From: Streptococcus infantis
Lineage (GTDB): Bacteria; Bacillota; Bacilli; Lactobacillales; Streptococcaceae
DNA length: 64,000 nt
Assembly: GCF_021497965.1 (NCBI RefSeq)
Contig: NZ_CP046525.1
Span: 62,001-126,000 of the forward strand
Reading direction: 5' to 3'
Positions within the stretch are counted from its first letter, which is position 1, and the number at the start of each line of letters is the position of its first letter. Made by a program: the position numbers and the translations under genes. Below are positions 34,466 through 43,761 of the stretch, piece after piece. The notes under the pieces are model-generated. The model worked only from the letters and a program-made list of their open reading frames with translations, was not told the origin of the DNA and made no database searches.

Positions 34466-36382
34466 ATGACTTATAATTTTACAGAAGAATACGATATTAT
34501 AGTTATCGGTGCTGGGCATGCCGGGGTGGAAGCTTCCCTAGCTGCGAGCCGTATGGGTTGCAAGGTCTTGCTTGCGACTATTAACATTGAAATGTTAGCT
34601 TTCATGCCTTGTAATCCGTCTATTGGTGGTTCTGCAAAGGGGATTGTCGTGCGTGAAGTGGATGCCCTTGGTGGCGAAATGGCTAAGACCATTGACAAGA
34701 CTTACATCCAGATGAAGATGCTCAACACTGGAAAGGGACCAGCTGTTCGTGCCCTTCGTGCGCAGGCTGACAAGGAGCTTTACTCTAAGGAAATGCGCAA
34801 GACAGTTGAAAATCAAGAAAATCTGACCCTTCGTCAAACCATGATTGATGAGATTTTGGTGGAAGACGGCAAGGTTGTCGGCGTTCGTACAGCAACCCAT
34901 CAAGAGTATGCTGCCAAGGCTGTTATTGTGACCACAGGGACTGCCCTCCGTGGGGAAATCATCATCGGAGATCTCAAGTACTCGTCAGGTCCTAACCACA
35001 GCCTAGCTTCTATTAACCTCGCTGACAATCTCAAAGAACTTGGGCTCGAAATCGGTCGTTTCAAAACAGGGACACCACCTCGTGTCAAGGCTTCTTCTAT
35101 CAACTACGATGTGACAGAAATCCAGCCAGGAGACGAGGCACCAAATCACTTCTCATACACTTCACGTGACGAGGATTATGTCAAAGACCAAGTGCCGTGC
35201 TGGTTGACCTACACCAATGGTGCCAGCCATGAGATTATTCAAAACAACCTCCACCGTGCGCCTATGTTTACAGGTGTGGTCAAGGGAGTTGGGCCTCGCT
35301 ATTGTCCGTCAATTGAGGACAAGATTGTACGTTTTGCAGACAAGGAACGCCACCAACTTTTCCTTGAGCCAGAAGGTCGCAATACAGAGGAAGTCTATGT
35401 CCAAGGACTTTCGACTAGTCTTCCTGAAGACGTACAACGTGACTTGGTTCATTCTATCAAAGGGTTGGAAAATGCAGAGATGATGCGAACTGGTTATGCC
35501 ATTGAGTATGATATGGTCTTACCACACCAGTTGCGTGCGACTCTGGAAACCAAAAAAATCTCAGGCCTCTTCACTGCTGGACAGACAAATGGAACGTCAG
35601 GTTACGAAGAAGCTGCTGGCCAAGGGATTATCGCGGGTATCAATGCGGCTCTGAAAATCCAAGGTAAGCCTGAGTTGATTCTGAAACGAAGCGACGGTTA
35701 TATCGGAGTGATGATTGACGACTTGGTAACTAAGGGAACCATTGAACCTTACCGTCTCTTGACTAGTCGTGCTGAATACCGCCTCATTCTCCGTCATGAC
35801 AATGCTGATATGCGTTTGACTGAGATGGGGCGTGAGGTTGGCCTTGTGGATGATGAACGTTGGGCACGCTTTGAAATCAAGAAAAATCAATTTGAGAATG
35901 AAATGAAGCGTTTGGATAGCATCAAACTCAAGCCAGTCAAGGAAACCAATGTTAAGGTTGAAGCAATGGGCTTCAAACCATTGACTGATGCAGTCACTGC
36001 CAAGGAATTCCTCCGTCGTCCAGAAGTCTCTTACCAAGACGTGGTGGCCTTTATTGGACCTGCTGCCGAAGAATTGGATGACAAGATTATCGAATTGATT
36101 GAAACAGAAATCAAGTACGAAGGTTACATCTCAAAAGCTATGGATCAGGTTGCCAAGATGAAACGCATGGAAGAAAAACGTATTCCGGCCAACATCGATT
36201 GGGATGATATTGACTCTATTGCGACAGAAGCGCGCCAGAAGTTCAAACTCATTAATCCAGAAACCATTGGTCAGGCTAGCCGTATTTCTGGGGTAAACCC
36301 AGCAGATATCTCTATTTTGATGGTGTATCTGGAAGGTAAAAATCGTAGCATTTCAAAAAACTTAGAAAAGAAAACTGATTAA
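34466..36382 (+). CDS. mnmG: tRNA uridine 5-carboxymethylaminomethyl modification enzyme MnmG (GidA)
   Basis: 638 aa, full length. With MnmE it forms the cmnm5 group at U34, using FAD and a methylene-folate. [12 protein letters not shown] (about 11-22) is the dinucleotide-binding site; [11 protein letters not shown] is the family signature with the conserved cysteine; [18 protein letters not shown] is the second signature. The helical C-terminus (from about 540) binds MnmE and tRNA. AGGAGAGAAA precedes the ATG. A terminator follows. Confidence 0.96.
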   Translation: MTYNFTEEYDIIVIGAGHAGVEASLAASRMGCKVLLATINIEMLAFMPCNPSIGGSAKGIVVREVDALGGEMAKTIDKTYIQMKMLNTGKGPAVRALRAQADKELYSKEMRKTVENQENLTLRQTMIDEILVEDGKVVGVRTATHQEYAAKAVIVTTGTALRGEIIIGDLKYSSGPNHSLASINLADNLKELGLEIGRFKTGTPPRVKASSINYDVTEIQPGDEAPNHFSYTSRDEDYVKDQVPCWLTYTNGASHEIIQNNLHRAPMFTGVVKGVGPRYCPSIEDKIVRFADKERHQLFLEPEGRNTEEVYVQGLSTSLPEDVQRDLVHSIKGLENAEMMRTGYAIEYDMVLPHQLRATLETKKISGLFTAGQTNGTSGYEEAAGQGIIAGINAALKIQGKPELILKRSDGYIGVMIDDLVTKGTIEPYRLLTSRAEYRLILRHDNADMRLTEMGREVGLVDDERWARFEIKKNQFENEMKRLDSIKLKPVKETNVKVEAMGFKPLTDAVTAKEFLRRPEVSYQDVVAFIGPAAEELDDKIIELIETEIKYEGYISKAMDQVAKMKRMEEKRIPANIDWDDIDSIATEARQKFKLINPETIGQASRISGVNPADISILMVYLEGKNRSISKNLEKKTD

Positions 36383-36387
36383 AAAGT

Positions 36388-36420
36388 GCTGAATCCTCTT
36401 TTTGAGAATTCAGCTTTTTT
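36388..36420 (+). terminator. intrinsic terminator after mnmG
   Basis: GCTGAAT plus CTC pairs with GAG plus ATTCAGC (one bulge), followed by T6. Confidence 0.85.
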
Positions 36421-36465
36421 AGATTTTTCTCCTTTTTTCGAATGAAGAGAAAAGGAGAATTGACT

Positions 36466-36600
36466 ATGCTGACAGTAGAAGAAAAAATTTTTTTAGACCA
36501 CTATAAAAGAGTTTCATATCATCGTTTTTATGAGATTGAACGCTTTGTTACTTTGTCTGAAAAGTTGAACGAACGTCCGCCAAAGGCTGACAAGAACTAG
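36466..36600 (+). CDS. 44-aa small protein
   Basis: Begins MLTVEEKIFLDHYKRVSYHR and ends KLNERPPKADKN. AAAAGGAGAATTG stands before the ATG at 36466, at good distance, and the composition looks like protein: an amphipathic helical first half and a charged C-terminus. It lies between the mnmG terminator and the promoter of the next gene, whose -35 falls inside the last codons. No membrane segment. I do not recognise the family; it looks like one of the short conserved streptococcal proteins often missed by gene finders. Confidence 0.7.
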   Translation: MLTVEEKIFLDHYKRVSYHRFYEIERFVTLSEKLNERPPKADKN

Positions 36601-36615
36601 ACTTTTTGATATACT
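36587..36615 (+). promoter_or_regulatory. promoter of the GT-C-like gene
   Basis: CTGACA at 36587-36592, 17-bp spacer, TATACT at 36610-36615 with TGA before it (extended -10). The -35 lies inside the 44-aa gene. Confidence 0.75.
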
Positions 36616-36644
36616 AGAACAAATTAAAATATAGGAGAGAGCGA

Positions 36645-38198
36645 ATGAACGTATATGGCAGATTAGAAGATGAATCGAATCCATATTGGGTGGGAAGTCA
36701 GGAAGCTCCAGTAACAAATGAGGAGCAACTCGAGGTTGAAACTCGTCAGCCTGCTCGCTTACCATTTTTTAATATCCTAATTTTGAGTACGCTAGTAGTA
36801 CTTGTGTCTGTGGTCCTACCCTTTTTATTAGGCTTGCTAAGTCCAGAACAGACTCAGGATTTCTATATCGGGTGGGCCATGCATCAGAGAGGAGATATCT
36901 ACTCTGACTACTTTGGCACTAGTGGTCTCCTTTATTACTTTTTACAGTATCTAACCAAAGGCAGTCTATTGTTTGCAGTCTTTAATTGGTTAGCCTTAAT
37001 AGGTGCAGGATTCTTTCTTTTTCATTCGGCTTATAACTTGACGGGACAAAACAAACAATCTCAACAAGTGCTGACAGTCTTTTATATCCTCGCCAGTGCT
37101 CTTAGTTTTGGTGGTGGCTATGCGACTATTCTTGCCCTTCCGTTCTTATTCTATGCTCTCAGTTTAGCGATTGCTTACTTTGCAGAACCAGATCATGATA
37201 AAGATTTCATACGTATTGGGATTAGCTTGGCCCTAGCATTTTTCTTTGCACCTTTGGTGACAACTTTATATGCATTTGTCTTATTTTTTGCAGTAACTGC
37301 TTTTAATGTTGGGCGCAACAACTTGACTCATGGCCTCTATCAATTCTTTGCGGCGGGTCTTGGTTTTTCAATCTTCTTTTATCCAATTGGCTACTATACA
37401 GCTTATAAAGGTAGCTTCGGAAATGCCATTAGTCAAATCCTCTATCCATTAGATAGTTTGAACTTCACCTCTAACCCGGGATTACTCGACAACATCCTCT
37501 TCTATGGATTATTGGCAATTGCTCTTGGAGCATTGACGTTGGCTTTCACAGGTCTCTTCCAATCTAAACCATTGAAACAATCAGTCTTATCAATCTCTGC
37601 TGCAATAGCTGTTATTTTGGTATTAGTTTTAGAAATTTTCTCTACAGATCTTATCAATGGTAGTCGTATGGTTGAATTGTTACCCTTCTTGTCTATTCTA
37701 TTGTTAACTCGAATTCGCACGTGGGAATTCGAGGGAGCAAGCCGTCGTAGAAGACGCAGAGAAGAAACGTCACCATGGGGCACTTTTGTGAAAGGAAATG
37801 CCTATCTGCCAATTTTAGCTCTCGTTTATCTATTTTTAGCTCCTGTAGTATCACGATATTTACTTCATGCGGAACAATATCAAGAACGTACAGGCATTGA
37901 AACTAAAGTCAAAGGGGAAACGCAAGCTACAGATCGTATCTATGTTTGGGATAATCTGACAAGTAGCTATAAAGCTAGCGAACGCTTGGCTGCTAGTCAG
38001 TTGTTATCTCCTAGATTGCATACAGGACTTGATGCAAATCGTACTAAGCTTGTAAATGATCTTCGAGATAATCAACCAAAGATGATTGTAGTGAATACAA
38101 AAACAACTCTTTGGACAGAAGTTGAGCAGCTTTTAGCTGAAAATTATCAAGCGGTTCAAAGTGAATTCAAAGATTTTAAACTCTATAAATTAAAATAA
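36645..38198 (+). CDS. polytopic membrane protein, possibly GT-C glycosyltransferase-like
   Basis: 517 aa. A 45-residue hydrophilic N-terminus leads to about ten membrane helices and a roughly 110-residue hydrophilic C-terminal domain. The first outer loop, QDFYIGWAMHQRGDIYSDYF, has the spacing of the GT-C (PMT/ArnT-like) family loop, where a DE pair precedes a long A-x-G-x-x-P/Y-Y-x-D-F stretch. The catalytic DE is not obvious, so activity is uncertain. ATAGGAGAGAGCG precedes the ATG. Counterpart of a pneumococcal gene of unknown function before nrdD. Function unassigned; transfer of sugars from polyprenyl carriers is a hypothesis. Confidence 0.7.
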   Translation: MNVYGRLEDESNPYWVGSQEAPVTNEEQLEVETRQPARLPFFNILILSTLVVLVSVVLPFLLGLLSPEQTQDFYIGWAMHQRGDIYSDYFGTSGLLYYFLQYLTKGSLLFAVFNWLALIGAGFFLFHSAYNLTGQNKQSQQVLTVFYILASALSFGGGYATILALPFLFYALSLAIAYFAEPDHDKDFIRIGISLALAFFFAPLVTTLYAFVLFFAVTAFNVGRNNLTHGLYQFFAAGLGFSIFFYPIGYYTAYKGSFGNAISQILYPLDSLNFTSNPGLLDNILFYGLLAIALGALTLAFTGLFQSKPLKQSVLSISAAIAVILVLVLEIFSTDLINGSRMVELLPFLSILLLTRIRTWEFEGASRRRRRREETSPWGTFVKGNAYLPILALVYLFLAPVVSRYLLHAEQYQERTGIETKVKGETQATDRIYVWDNLTSSYKASERLAASQLLSPRLHTGLDANRTKLVNDLRDNQPKMIVVNTKTTLWTEVEQLLAENYQAVQSEFKDFKLYKLK

Positions 38199-38202
38199 AA
38201 AC

Positions 38203-38259
38203 TATCAATATCTTGTGTAATTTTAAAAAAATTTTATTTTTTGACACAAGATATTGATT
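38203..38259. promoter_or_regulatory. pair of NrdR-like boxes forming a terminator stem
   Basis: ATCAATATCTTGTGT (38204-38218) and ACACAAGATATTGAT (38244-38258) are perfect 15-bp arms around a 25-nt loop, followed by a T-rich tail: a strong terminator for the upstream gene. Each arm also resembles an NrdR box (ACACWATATATWGTGT): the downstream site at 38244-38259 matches 13 of 16 positions and the upstream one 12 of 16. Their offset is 41 bp, about four helical turns. Confidence 0.7.
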
Positions 38260-38281
38260 TTTATTTTTTTAGTGATATAAT
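38254..38281 (+). promoter_or_regulatory. nrdD promoter
   Basis: TTGATT at 38254-38259, 16-bp spacer, TATAAT at 38276-38281 with TGA before it (extended -10). The -35 overlaps the downstream NrdR-like box, so NrdR binding would block polymerase. Confidence 0.75.
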
Positions 38282-38323
38282 ACTTTTTAGAATCAATATT
38301 ATATTTAAGAAAAGGGTATGGAT

Positions 38324-40531
38324 ATGATTGTATTGGAAGAGAAGGCTGTCCCTGATCCGACTTTATTCGTCGAAAAGCGTGACGGCAGACGTGTCATTTT
38401 TGATGTAGACAAGATTGCCAAAGCGCTTCATAAGGCTGCTGAAAAGGTTATGGATGTAACTCCTTTGGTCGAAAAGCGCCTTAGTGCCCTGGTTGAGCGT
38501 ATCGTTGATGAGATCCATAGCCGTTTCCCGCAAGGTGTAAAAATCTATGAAATCCAAAACATCGTTGAGCACGAGTTGCTGGAAGCTAAAGAATATGCCT
38601 TGGCTGAAGAGTATATCACTTATCGGACTCAAAGAGATTTTGAGCGCTCAAAAGCGACAGATATCAACTTTAGTATTCATAAGCTTCTCAATAAGGATCA
38701 AGCGGTTGTTAATGAAAATGCCAATAAAGATAGCGATGTCTTCAACACCCAGCGTGATTTGACGGCCGGAATTGTTGGAAAATCAATCGGACTGCAAATG
38801 CTTCCTAAGCATGTGGCTAATGCCCATCAAAAAGGGGATATCCACTATCACGATTTGGACTACAGCCCCTACACTCCTATGACCAACTGCTGTTTGATTG
38901 ATTTTAAGGGTATGTTGGAAAATGGTTTTAAGATTGGGAATGCTGAGGTAGAAAGTCCTAAGTCTATCCAAACTGCGACAGCACAGATTTCACAAATCAT
39001 CGCAAACGTCGCATCTAGCCAGTATGGGGGCTGTTCGGCAGACCGTATAGATGAAGTTTTGGCTCCTTATGCAGAGAAAAATTATCAAAAACACCTTAAA
39101 GATGCAGAGGAATGGGTCCTACCTGACAAGCACGAAGAATACGCCTGGAAGAAAACTCAAAAAGACATCTATGATGCCATGCAATCTTTAGAGTACGAGA
39201 TTAACACCCTCTTTACATCAAATGGACAAACACCTTTTACTTCTCTTGGTTTCGGTCTAGGAACCAATCGTTTTGAACGTGAAATTCAAAAGGCAATCCT
39301 AAACATTCGTATCAAGGGGCTTGGTTCAGAACACCGTACAGCCATCTTCCCGAAACTTATCTTTACTCTTAAAAGAGGTCTTAACTTAGAGGAAGGTTCT
39401 CCTAACTACGATATTAAACAATTGGCTCTCGAGTGTGCAACCAAGCGCATGTACCCAGATGTCTTGTCTTACGATAAGATTGTCGAGTTGACAGGTTCTT
39501 TCAAAGTTCCGATGGGTTGCCGTTCTTTCCTTCAAGGATGGAAGGATGAAAATGGTGTAGAAGTTAATTCAGGTCGTATGAATCTAGGCGTGGTAACGGT
39601 CAATCTTCCTCGTATTGCCCTTGAATCTGAAGGCGACTTGAACAAGTTCTGGGAAATCTTCAATGAGCGCATGAATATTGCAGAAGATGCACTGGTCTAT
39701 CGTGTAGAGCGAACCAAGGAAGCTACTCCAGCTAACGCACCTATCCTCTATCAATACGGAGCCTTTGGGCACCGCCTTGGGAAGGAAGAAAGTGTTGACC
39801 AACTCTTCAAGAATCGTCGTGCGACTGTTTCGCTTGGCTATATCGGGCTCTATGAAGTGGCGACAGTATTCTTTGGCAACAATTGGGAAACCAATCCAGA
39901 AGCCAAGGAATTCACACTGGATATTATTCGAGACATGAAACATCGAGTAGAAGAATGGTCAGACCAATACGGTTATCACTTCTCTATTTATTCAACGCCA
40001 TCTGAAAGTCTGACAGATCGTTTCTGTCGTTTAGATACAGAGAAATTTGGATCTATTCCAGACATTACTGATAAAGAATACTACACAAATTCCTTCCATT
40101 ATGATGTCCGAAAAAATCCAACTCCTTTTGAAAAATTGGACTTCGAGAAGGTTTATCCAGAAGCGGGTGCATCAGGTGGATTTATCCACTACTGTGAGTA
40201 CCCAGTTCTTCAACAAAATCCAAAGGCCTTGGAAGCTGTTTGGGATTATGCTTATGATCGTGTAGGTTATCTAGGGACTAATACTCCGATTGATCGTTGC
40301 TACAAGTGCGATTTTGAAGGAGACTTTAATCCAACCGAGAGAGGTTTTGCCTGTCCTAACTGTGGTAATAGTGATCCTAAAACAGTCGATGTTGTTAAAC
40401 GGACTTGTGGCTATCTTGGAAATCCGCAAGCGCGTCCGATGGTGAATGGACGTCACAAGGAAATTGCTGCGCGTGTTAAACACATGAACGGTTCTACTAT
40501 TAAAACAGCAGGGCATGAAGTAACAAATTAG
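38324..40531 (+). CDS. nrdD: anaerobic ribonucleoside-triphosphate reductase NrdD
   Basis: 735 aa. It makes deoxynucleotides without oxygen using a glycyl radical. An ATP-cone begins the protein (KRDGRRVIFDVDKIAKAL). NCCLIDF and related segments form the catalytic core, CYKCDFEGDF with CPNCGN make the C-terminal zinc site, and RTCGYLG holds the radical glycine. The second ATG, at 38324, was chosen because AAAAGGG is 7 nt before it; the ATG at 38318 is only 2 nt from that site. NrdG, three genes downstream, generates the radical. Confidence 0.95.
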   Translation: MIVLEEKAVPDPTLFVEKRDGRRVIFDVDKIAKALHKAAEKVMDVTPLVEKRLSALVERIVDEIHSRFPQGVKIYEIQNIVEHELLEAKEYALAEEYITYRTQRDFERSKATDINFSIHKLLNKDQAVVNENANKDSDVFNTQRDLTAGIVGKSIGLQMLPKHVANAHQKGDIHYHDLDYSPYTPMTNCCLIDFKGMLENGFKIGNAEVESPKSIQTATAQISQIIANVASSQYGGCSADRIDEVLAPYAEKNYQKHLKDAEEWVLPDKHEEYAWKKTQKDIYDAMQSLEYEINTLFTSNGQTPFTSLGFGLGTNRFEREIQKAILNIRIKGLGSEHRTAIFPKLIFTLKRGLNLEEGSPNYDIKQLALECATKRMYPDVLSYDKIVELTGSFKVPMGCRSFLQGWKDENGVEVNSGRMNLGVVTVNLPRIALESEGDLNKFWEIFNERMNIAEDALVYRVERTKEATPANAPILYQYGAFGHRLGKEESVDQLFKNRRATVSLGYIGLYEVATVFFGNNWETNPEAKEFTLDIIRDMKHRVEEWSDQYGYHFSIYSTPSESLTDRFCRLDTEKFGSIPDITDKEYYTNSFHYDVRKNPTPFEKLDFEKVYPEAGASGGFIHYCEYPVLQQNPKALEAVWDYAYDRVGYLGTNTPIDRCYKCDFEGDFNPTERGFACPNCGNSDPKTVDVVKRTCGYLGNPQARPMVNGRHKEIAARVKHMNGSTIKTAGHEVTN

Positions 40532-40542
40532 AAAGAGATAGC

Positions 40543-40683
40543 ATGGGAAAATATCAATTAGACGATAAGGGTAAGGCCTTGGTTCAACGATTCCACGAAA
40601 AGCATTCAAAGGGTGGAGTCAATAAAAAAGATCGAGTAGCCAGCCTTAGAGAACAATTTTTAAATAAGAACAAGAAAAAGTGA
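40543..40683 (+). CDS. 46-aa small protein of the nrd cluster
   Basis: Reads MGKYQLDDKGKALVQRFHEK and ends FLNKNKKK; about a third of the residues are Lys or Arg. GAAAGAGATAG precedes the ATG, 11 nt after nrdD. A very similar short gene follows nrdD in the pneumococcus (SP_0203), so it is conserved in the cluster. High charge suggests nucleic-acid or nucleotide binding, but this is only a hint. A terminator stem begins inside its last codon. Confidence 0.8.
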   Translation: MGKYQLDDKGKALVQRFHEKHSKGGVNKKDRVASLREQFLNKNKKK

Positions 40684-40704
40684 GAGTCCCCTCTCACTTT
40701 TCTC
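40677..40704 (+). terminator. terminator overlapping the 46-aa gene's stop codon
   Basis: AAAGTGAGAG, loop TCCC, CTCTCACTTT, then TCTC. The UGA stop lies in the 5' arm, so a ribosome finishing the small gene would melt the stem. Confidence 0.82.
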
Positions 40705-40720
40705 ATAGCGGGAGGAGTAC

Positions 40721-41221
40721 ATGGGATTACGCAGACCAACATTGGCAGATAAAGGAACCATTCTAAACATGATGGCAGAGTTTGAACAGACTCAATCAGC
40801 CCACGATGGTGGATTTTGGGATGCTGAGAACTTTGATTATGAGAATTGGCTAGAAACTAACCTTAATAAAGAAATGGGAATAAACTTGCCTGAAAATCGC
40901 GTTCCATCAATTCAGTTCGTATTGTTTGATGAATCAGATCATGCTTTAGGTTTTTTAAATTTACGGTTGAGACTAAATGAAGGATTGCTGAATTATGCTG
41001 GCCATATCGGCTATTCCATCCGCCCTTCTGAAAGGGGAAAAGGTTATGCTAAGGAAGCTCTCCATCAAGGTCTTCAAGTAGCTAAGGAGAAAAACATTCA
41101 TCGTGCTTTGGTGACTTGTAGCACAGAAAATCCTGCCAGCCGAGCTGTTATCTTAGCTAATGGTGGGAAGTTAGAGGATGTTCGAAATGGGACGGAGCGC
41201 TATTGGATAGAGTTGGAGTAG
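40721..41221 (+). CDS. GNAT-family N-acetyltransferase
   Basis: 166 aa. The acetyl-CoA loop is GYSIRPSERGKGYAKEAL (motif A, R/Q-x-x-G-x-G/A at SERGKGYA), followed by CSTENPASRAVILANGGK, typical of RimJ/L-like acetyltransferases. GGGAGGAGTAC precedes the ATG. Its stop lies 5 nt before nrdG, so it stays in the nrd cluster as in the pneumococcus (SP_0204). Substrate unknown: a protein N-terminus or small amine are both possible. Confidence 0.88.
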   Translation: MGLRRPTLADKGTILNMMAEFEQTQSAHDGGFWDAENFDYENWLETNLNKEMGINLPENRVPSIQFVLFDESDHALGFLNLRLRLNEGLLNYAGHIGYSIRPSERGKGYAKEALHQGLQVAKEKNIHRALVTCSTENPASRAVILANGGKLEDVRNGTERYWIELE

Positions 41222-41226
41222 AAAGT

Positions 41227-41823
41227 ATGACATGGAATACACCAAAACCAGGCGAGTGGAAGAGTGAGGAGCTTAGTCAGGGACGTATTATTGATTATAA
41301 GGCTTTTAACTTTGTGGATGGCGAAGGGGTGCGCAATTCGCTTTATGTAGCAGGATGTATGTTTCACTGTGAAGGTTGCTACAATGTAGCGACCTGGTCA
41401 TTTAATGCCGGGATTCCTTATACACCAGAGTTGGAAGAACAGATTATGGCAGATCTTGCCCAGCCTTATGTTCAAGGTTTGACCCTACTCGGTGGAGAGC
41501 CATTCCTGAATACTGGAATTCTTTTGCCTCTCGTTAAACGCATTCGGAAAGAATTGCCAGAAAAAGACATCTGGTCTTGGACAGGCTACACCTGGGAAGA
41601 AATGATGTTAGAGACGCCTGATAAATTAGAACTTTTATCCCTGATTGATATTCTCGTCGATGGCCGCTATGATAAGAGCAAACGCAACCTTATGTTGCAG
41701 TTCCGTGGCTCTTCTAACCAACGAATCATCGATGTACAAAAGTCTCTTCAAAGTGGAAAGGTAGTCATTTGGGACAAGCTTAACGATGGAAAAGAAAGCT
41801 ATGAACAGGTGAAGAGAGAATGA
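41227..41823 (+). CDS. nrdG: anaerobic ribonucleotide reductase activating protein NrdG
   Basis: 198 aa. A radical-SAM enzyme that creates the glycyl radical on NrdD. CMFHCEGC is the CxxxCxxC iron-sulfur motif; LLGGEPFLN is the SAM-binding glycine motif. The ATG at 41227 (MTWNTPKPGEW) was chosen because GGAG ends 8 nt upstream; an in-frame ATG at 41203 lies inside the GNAT gene. The next gene starts 4 nt before its stop. Confidence 0.95.
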   Translation: MTWNTPKPGEWKSEELSQGRIIDYKAFNFVDGEGVRNSLYVAGCMFHCEGCYNVATWSFNAGIPYTPELEEQIMADLAQPYVQGLTLLGGEPFLNTGILLPLVKRIRKELPEKDIWSWTGYTWEEMMLETPDKLELLSLIDILVDGRYDKSKRNLMLQFRGSSNQRIIDVQKSLQSGKVVIWDKLNDGKESYEQVKRE

Positions 41824-42440
41824 AGAAAAAAGACTTAATAGAACAACTAGTCTCAGAGATAGAAACTGGAAAAGTAAAAACGCTGGGTATCTACGGCCAT
41901 GGAGCTTCAGGAAAATCAACTTTTGCTCAAGAATTGTACCAAGAACTTGATTCCCAAAAGGTAAATTTACTAGAGACAGATCCCTACATTACTTCGGGAC
42001 GACATTTAGTGGTACCTAAAGAGACACCAGACCAAAAAGTGACAGCATGTTTACCAGTAGCGCATGAGCTGGCAAGTTTACAAAGAGATATTCTTGCTCT
42101 GCAAGCGGGTATGGACATCTTAACAATTGAGGAACCCTGGAAGGCTAGTGAGATTTTATCTGGAGAAAAAACGATTTTGATTGTCGAAGGGATGTCTGTT
42201 GGTTTTTTACCCAAGGAACTTTTTGACAAAACCATTTGTTTCTACACAGATGAGGAGACCGAATTAAAGAGACGTCTAGCTCGAGATACGACTGTGAGGA
42301 AAAGCGAAGCCTCGTTTGTTCGTGAGACTCATCAAATCGGACGCGGACAATATCGCCGTTATTATCAAGAAACAGAAAAAGAGGCGGATGTGTTAATTAA
42401 CCAATCTCAAAATCAGTTTCAAATAGAAAATGACTATTAA
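41820..42440 (+). CDS. uridine-kinase-like P-loop protein
   Basis: 206 aa. Walker A is GHGASGKST (about 26-34), followed by TIEEPWKASEIL and a lid-like RRLARDTTVRKS, as in the uridine kinase/phosphoribulokinase superfamily. It is shorter than Udk and lacks a clear uridine-binding motif, so the substrate is uncertain. It starts in an ATGA overlap with nrdG, and the neighbours suggest nucleotide salvage tied to anaerobic dNTP supply. Counterpart of pneumococcal SP_0206. Confidence 0.8.
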   Translation: MKKKDLIEQLVSEIETGKVKTLGIYGHGASGKSTFAQELYQELDSQKVNLLETDPYITSGRHLVVPKETPDQKVTACLPVAHELASLQRDILALQAGMDILTIEEPWKASEILSGEKTILIVEGMSVGFLPKELFDKTICFYTDEETELKRRLARDTTVRKSEASFVRETHQIGRGQYRRYYQETEKEADVLINQSQNQFQIENDY

Positions 42441-42555
42441 AGAACTATTTAAATAGGAAAAGATATATATAAATTGAGAATAGATTGTCTTTTTTGTTTC
42501 AGAAATGTACGAAAACAGTTTCATCTAAAAAATTTAAAAAATCCTGTCAAATCCC

Positions 42556-42584
42556 TTGCAATCGCAGGGGCTTTGTGTTATTCT
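42556..42584 (+). promoter_or_regulatory. S10-spc-alpha operon promoter
   Basis: TTGCAA at 42556-42561, 17-bp spacer, TATTCT at 42579-42584 with TGT before it (extended -10). Transcription should start near 42591. Confidence 0.78.
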
Positions 42585-42592
42585 ATTATGGT

Positions 42593-42719
42593 GCTGTAAA
42601 TTACAGCCTTAGCTTTGATGCAAGAGGTTGCGACACGCTCGGTTGCATTGCCACGCAACGCGCGTCGGTTTTCTTGTGGAGCTAGCCTATTATCTTAAAT
42701 AGACGAAAAGGAGAAAAAG
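42593..42719 (+). other. structured 5' leader of the S10 operon
   Basis: About 125 nt of untranslated RNA before rpsJ. It contains GCTGTAA-A-TTACAGC (42593-42607) and overlapping pairing choices: ATGCAA with TTGCAT, and GTTGCG with CGCAAC, plus a GC-rich 3' block. This is the position of an autogenous ribosomal-protein leader. An open frame through it (42485-42685) looks accidental. Confidence 0.65.
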
Positions 42720-43028
42720 ATGGCAAACAAAAAAATCCGTATCCGTTTGAAAGCTTACGAACACCGTACGCTTGACACAGCGGCTGCAAAAATCGTAGAA
42801 TCAGCTACTCGTACAGGTGCACAAGTTGCGGGTCCAATCCCACTTCCAACTGAGCGTAGCCTCTACACAATCATTCGTGCGACTCACAAATATAAAGATT
42901 CTCGCGAACAATTCGAAATGCGTACACACAAACGTTTGATCGACATCATCAACCCAACTCAAAAAACAGTTGACGCTTTGATGAAATTGGATCTTCCAAG
43001 TGGTGTAAACGTAGAAATCAAACTTTAA
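42720..43028 (+). CDS. rpsJ: 30S ribosomal protein S10
   Basis: 102 aa, full length. It lies on the head of the 30S subunit and also joins NusB in antitermination. [20 protein letters not shown] is the conserved start and GPIPLPTE the loop region. AAAAGGAGAAAAAG precedes the ATG. First gene of the operon; the gap to rplC is 82 nt and contains only a weak GAGC/GCTC hairpin and AT-rich sequence. Confidence 0.97.
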   Translation: MANKKIRIRLKAYEHRTLDTAAAKIVESATRTGAQVAGPIPLPTERSLYTIIRATHKYKDSREQFEMRTHKRLIDIINPTQKTVDALMKLDLPSGVNVEIKL

Positions 43029-43110
43029 TTTAAAGCTTGATACCTTGAGCATAAAAAACGCTCGTTAAAAACTTTTTGAATAAAAAATATAGAAAAGGAA
43101 CTATTTTCTC

Positions 43111-43737
43111 ATGACAAAAGGAATCTTAGGGAAAAAAGTGGGAATGACTCAAATCTTCACTGAAGCTGGCGAATTGATCCCTGTAACAGTTATCGAAGCA
43201 ACTCCAAACGTTGTTCTTCAAGTTAAAACTGTTGAAACAGATGGTTACAACGCTATCCAAGTTGGTTTCGATGACAAACGCGAAGTATTGAGTAACAAAC
43301 CTGCTAAAGGACATGTAGCAAAAGCTAACACGGCTCCTAAGCGCTTCATTCGTGAATTCAAAAACGTTGAAGGCTTGGAAGTTGGTGCTGAAATCACAGT
43401 TGAAACTTTCGCAGTTGGAGACATTGTTGATGTAACTGGTACATCTAAAGGTAAAGGTTTCCAAGGTGTTATCAAACGCCACGGACAATCACGTGGACCT
43501 ATGGCTCACGGTTCTCGTTACCACCGTCGTCCAGGTTCTATGGGACCTGTTGCACCTAACCGCGTATTCAAAGGTAAAAACCTTGCAGGACGTATGGGTG
43601 GCGACCGTGTAACAATTCAAAATCTTGAAGTTGTACAAGTTGTTCCAGAAAAGAACGTTATCCTTATCAAAGGTAACGTACCAGGTGCTAAGAAATCTCT
43701 TATCACTATCAAGTCAGCAGTTAAAGCTGGTAAATAA
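43111..43737 (+). CDS. rplC: 50S ribosomal protein L3
   Basis: 208 aa. It binds 23S rRNA early and its long loop approaches the peptidyl-transferase centre. [15 protein letters not shown] is the hallmark start and [13 protein letters not shown] the central extension. The ATG at 43111 follows AAAAGGAACTATTTTCTC. It is 24 nt before rplD. Confidence 0.97.
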   Translation: MTKGILGKKVGMTQIFTEAGELIPVTVIEATPNVVLQVKTVETDGYNAIQVGFDDKREVLSNKPAKGHVAKANTAPKRFIREFKNVEGLEVGAEITVETFAVGDIVDVTGTSKGKGFQGVIKRHGQSRGPMAHGSRYHRRPGSMGPVAPNRVFKGKNLAGRMGGDRVTIQNLEVVQVVPEKNVILIKGNVPGAKKSLITIKSAVKAGK

Positions 43738-43761
43738 TAAGGAAAGGGGAATACAGTCAAA

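Noticed and set aside
42485-42685. 66-aa ORF in the S10 leader
   Set aside because: It starts before the promoter, overlaps the -10 and the structured leader, has no ribosome binding site and an odd Cys-rich composition.
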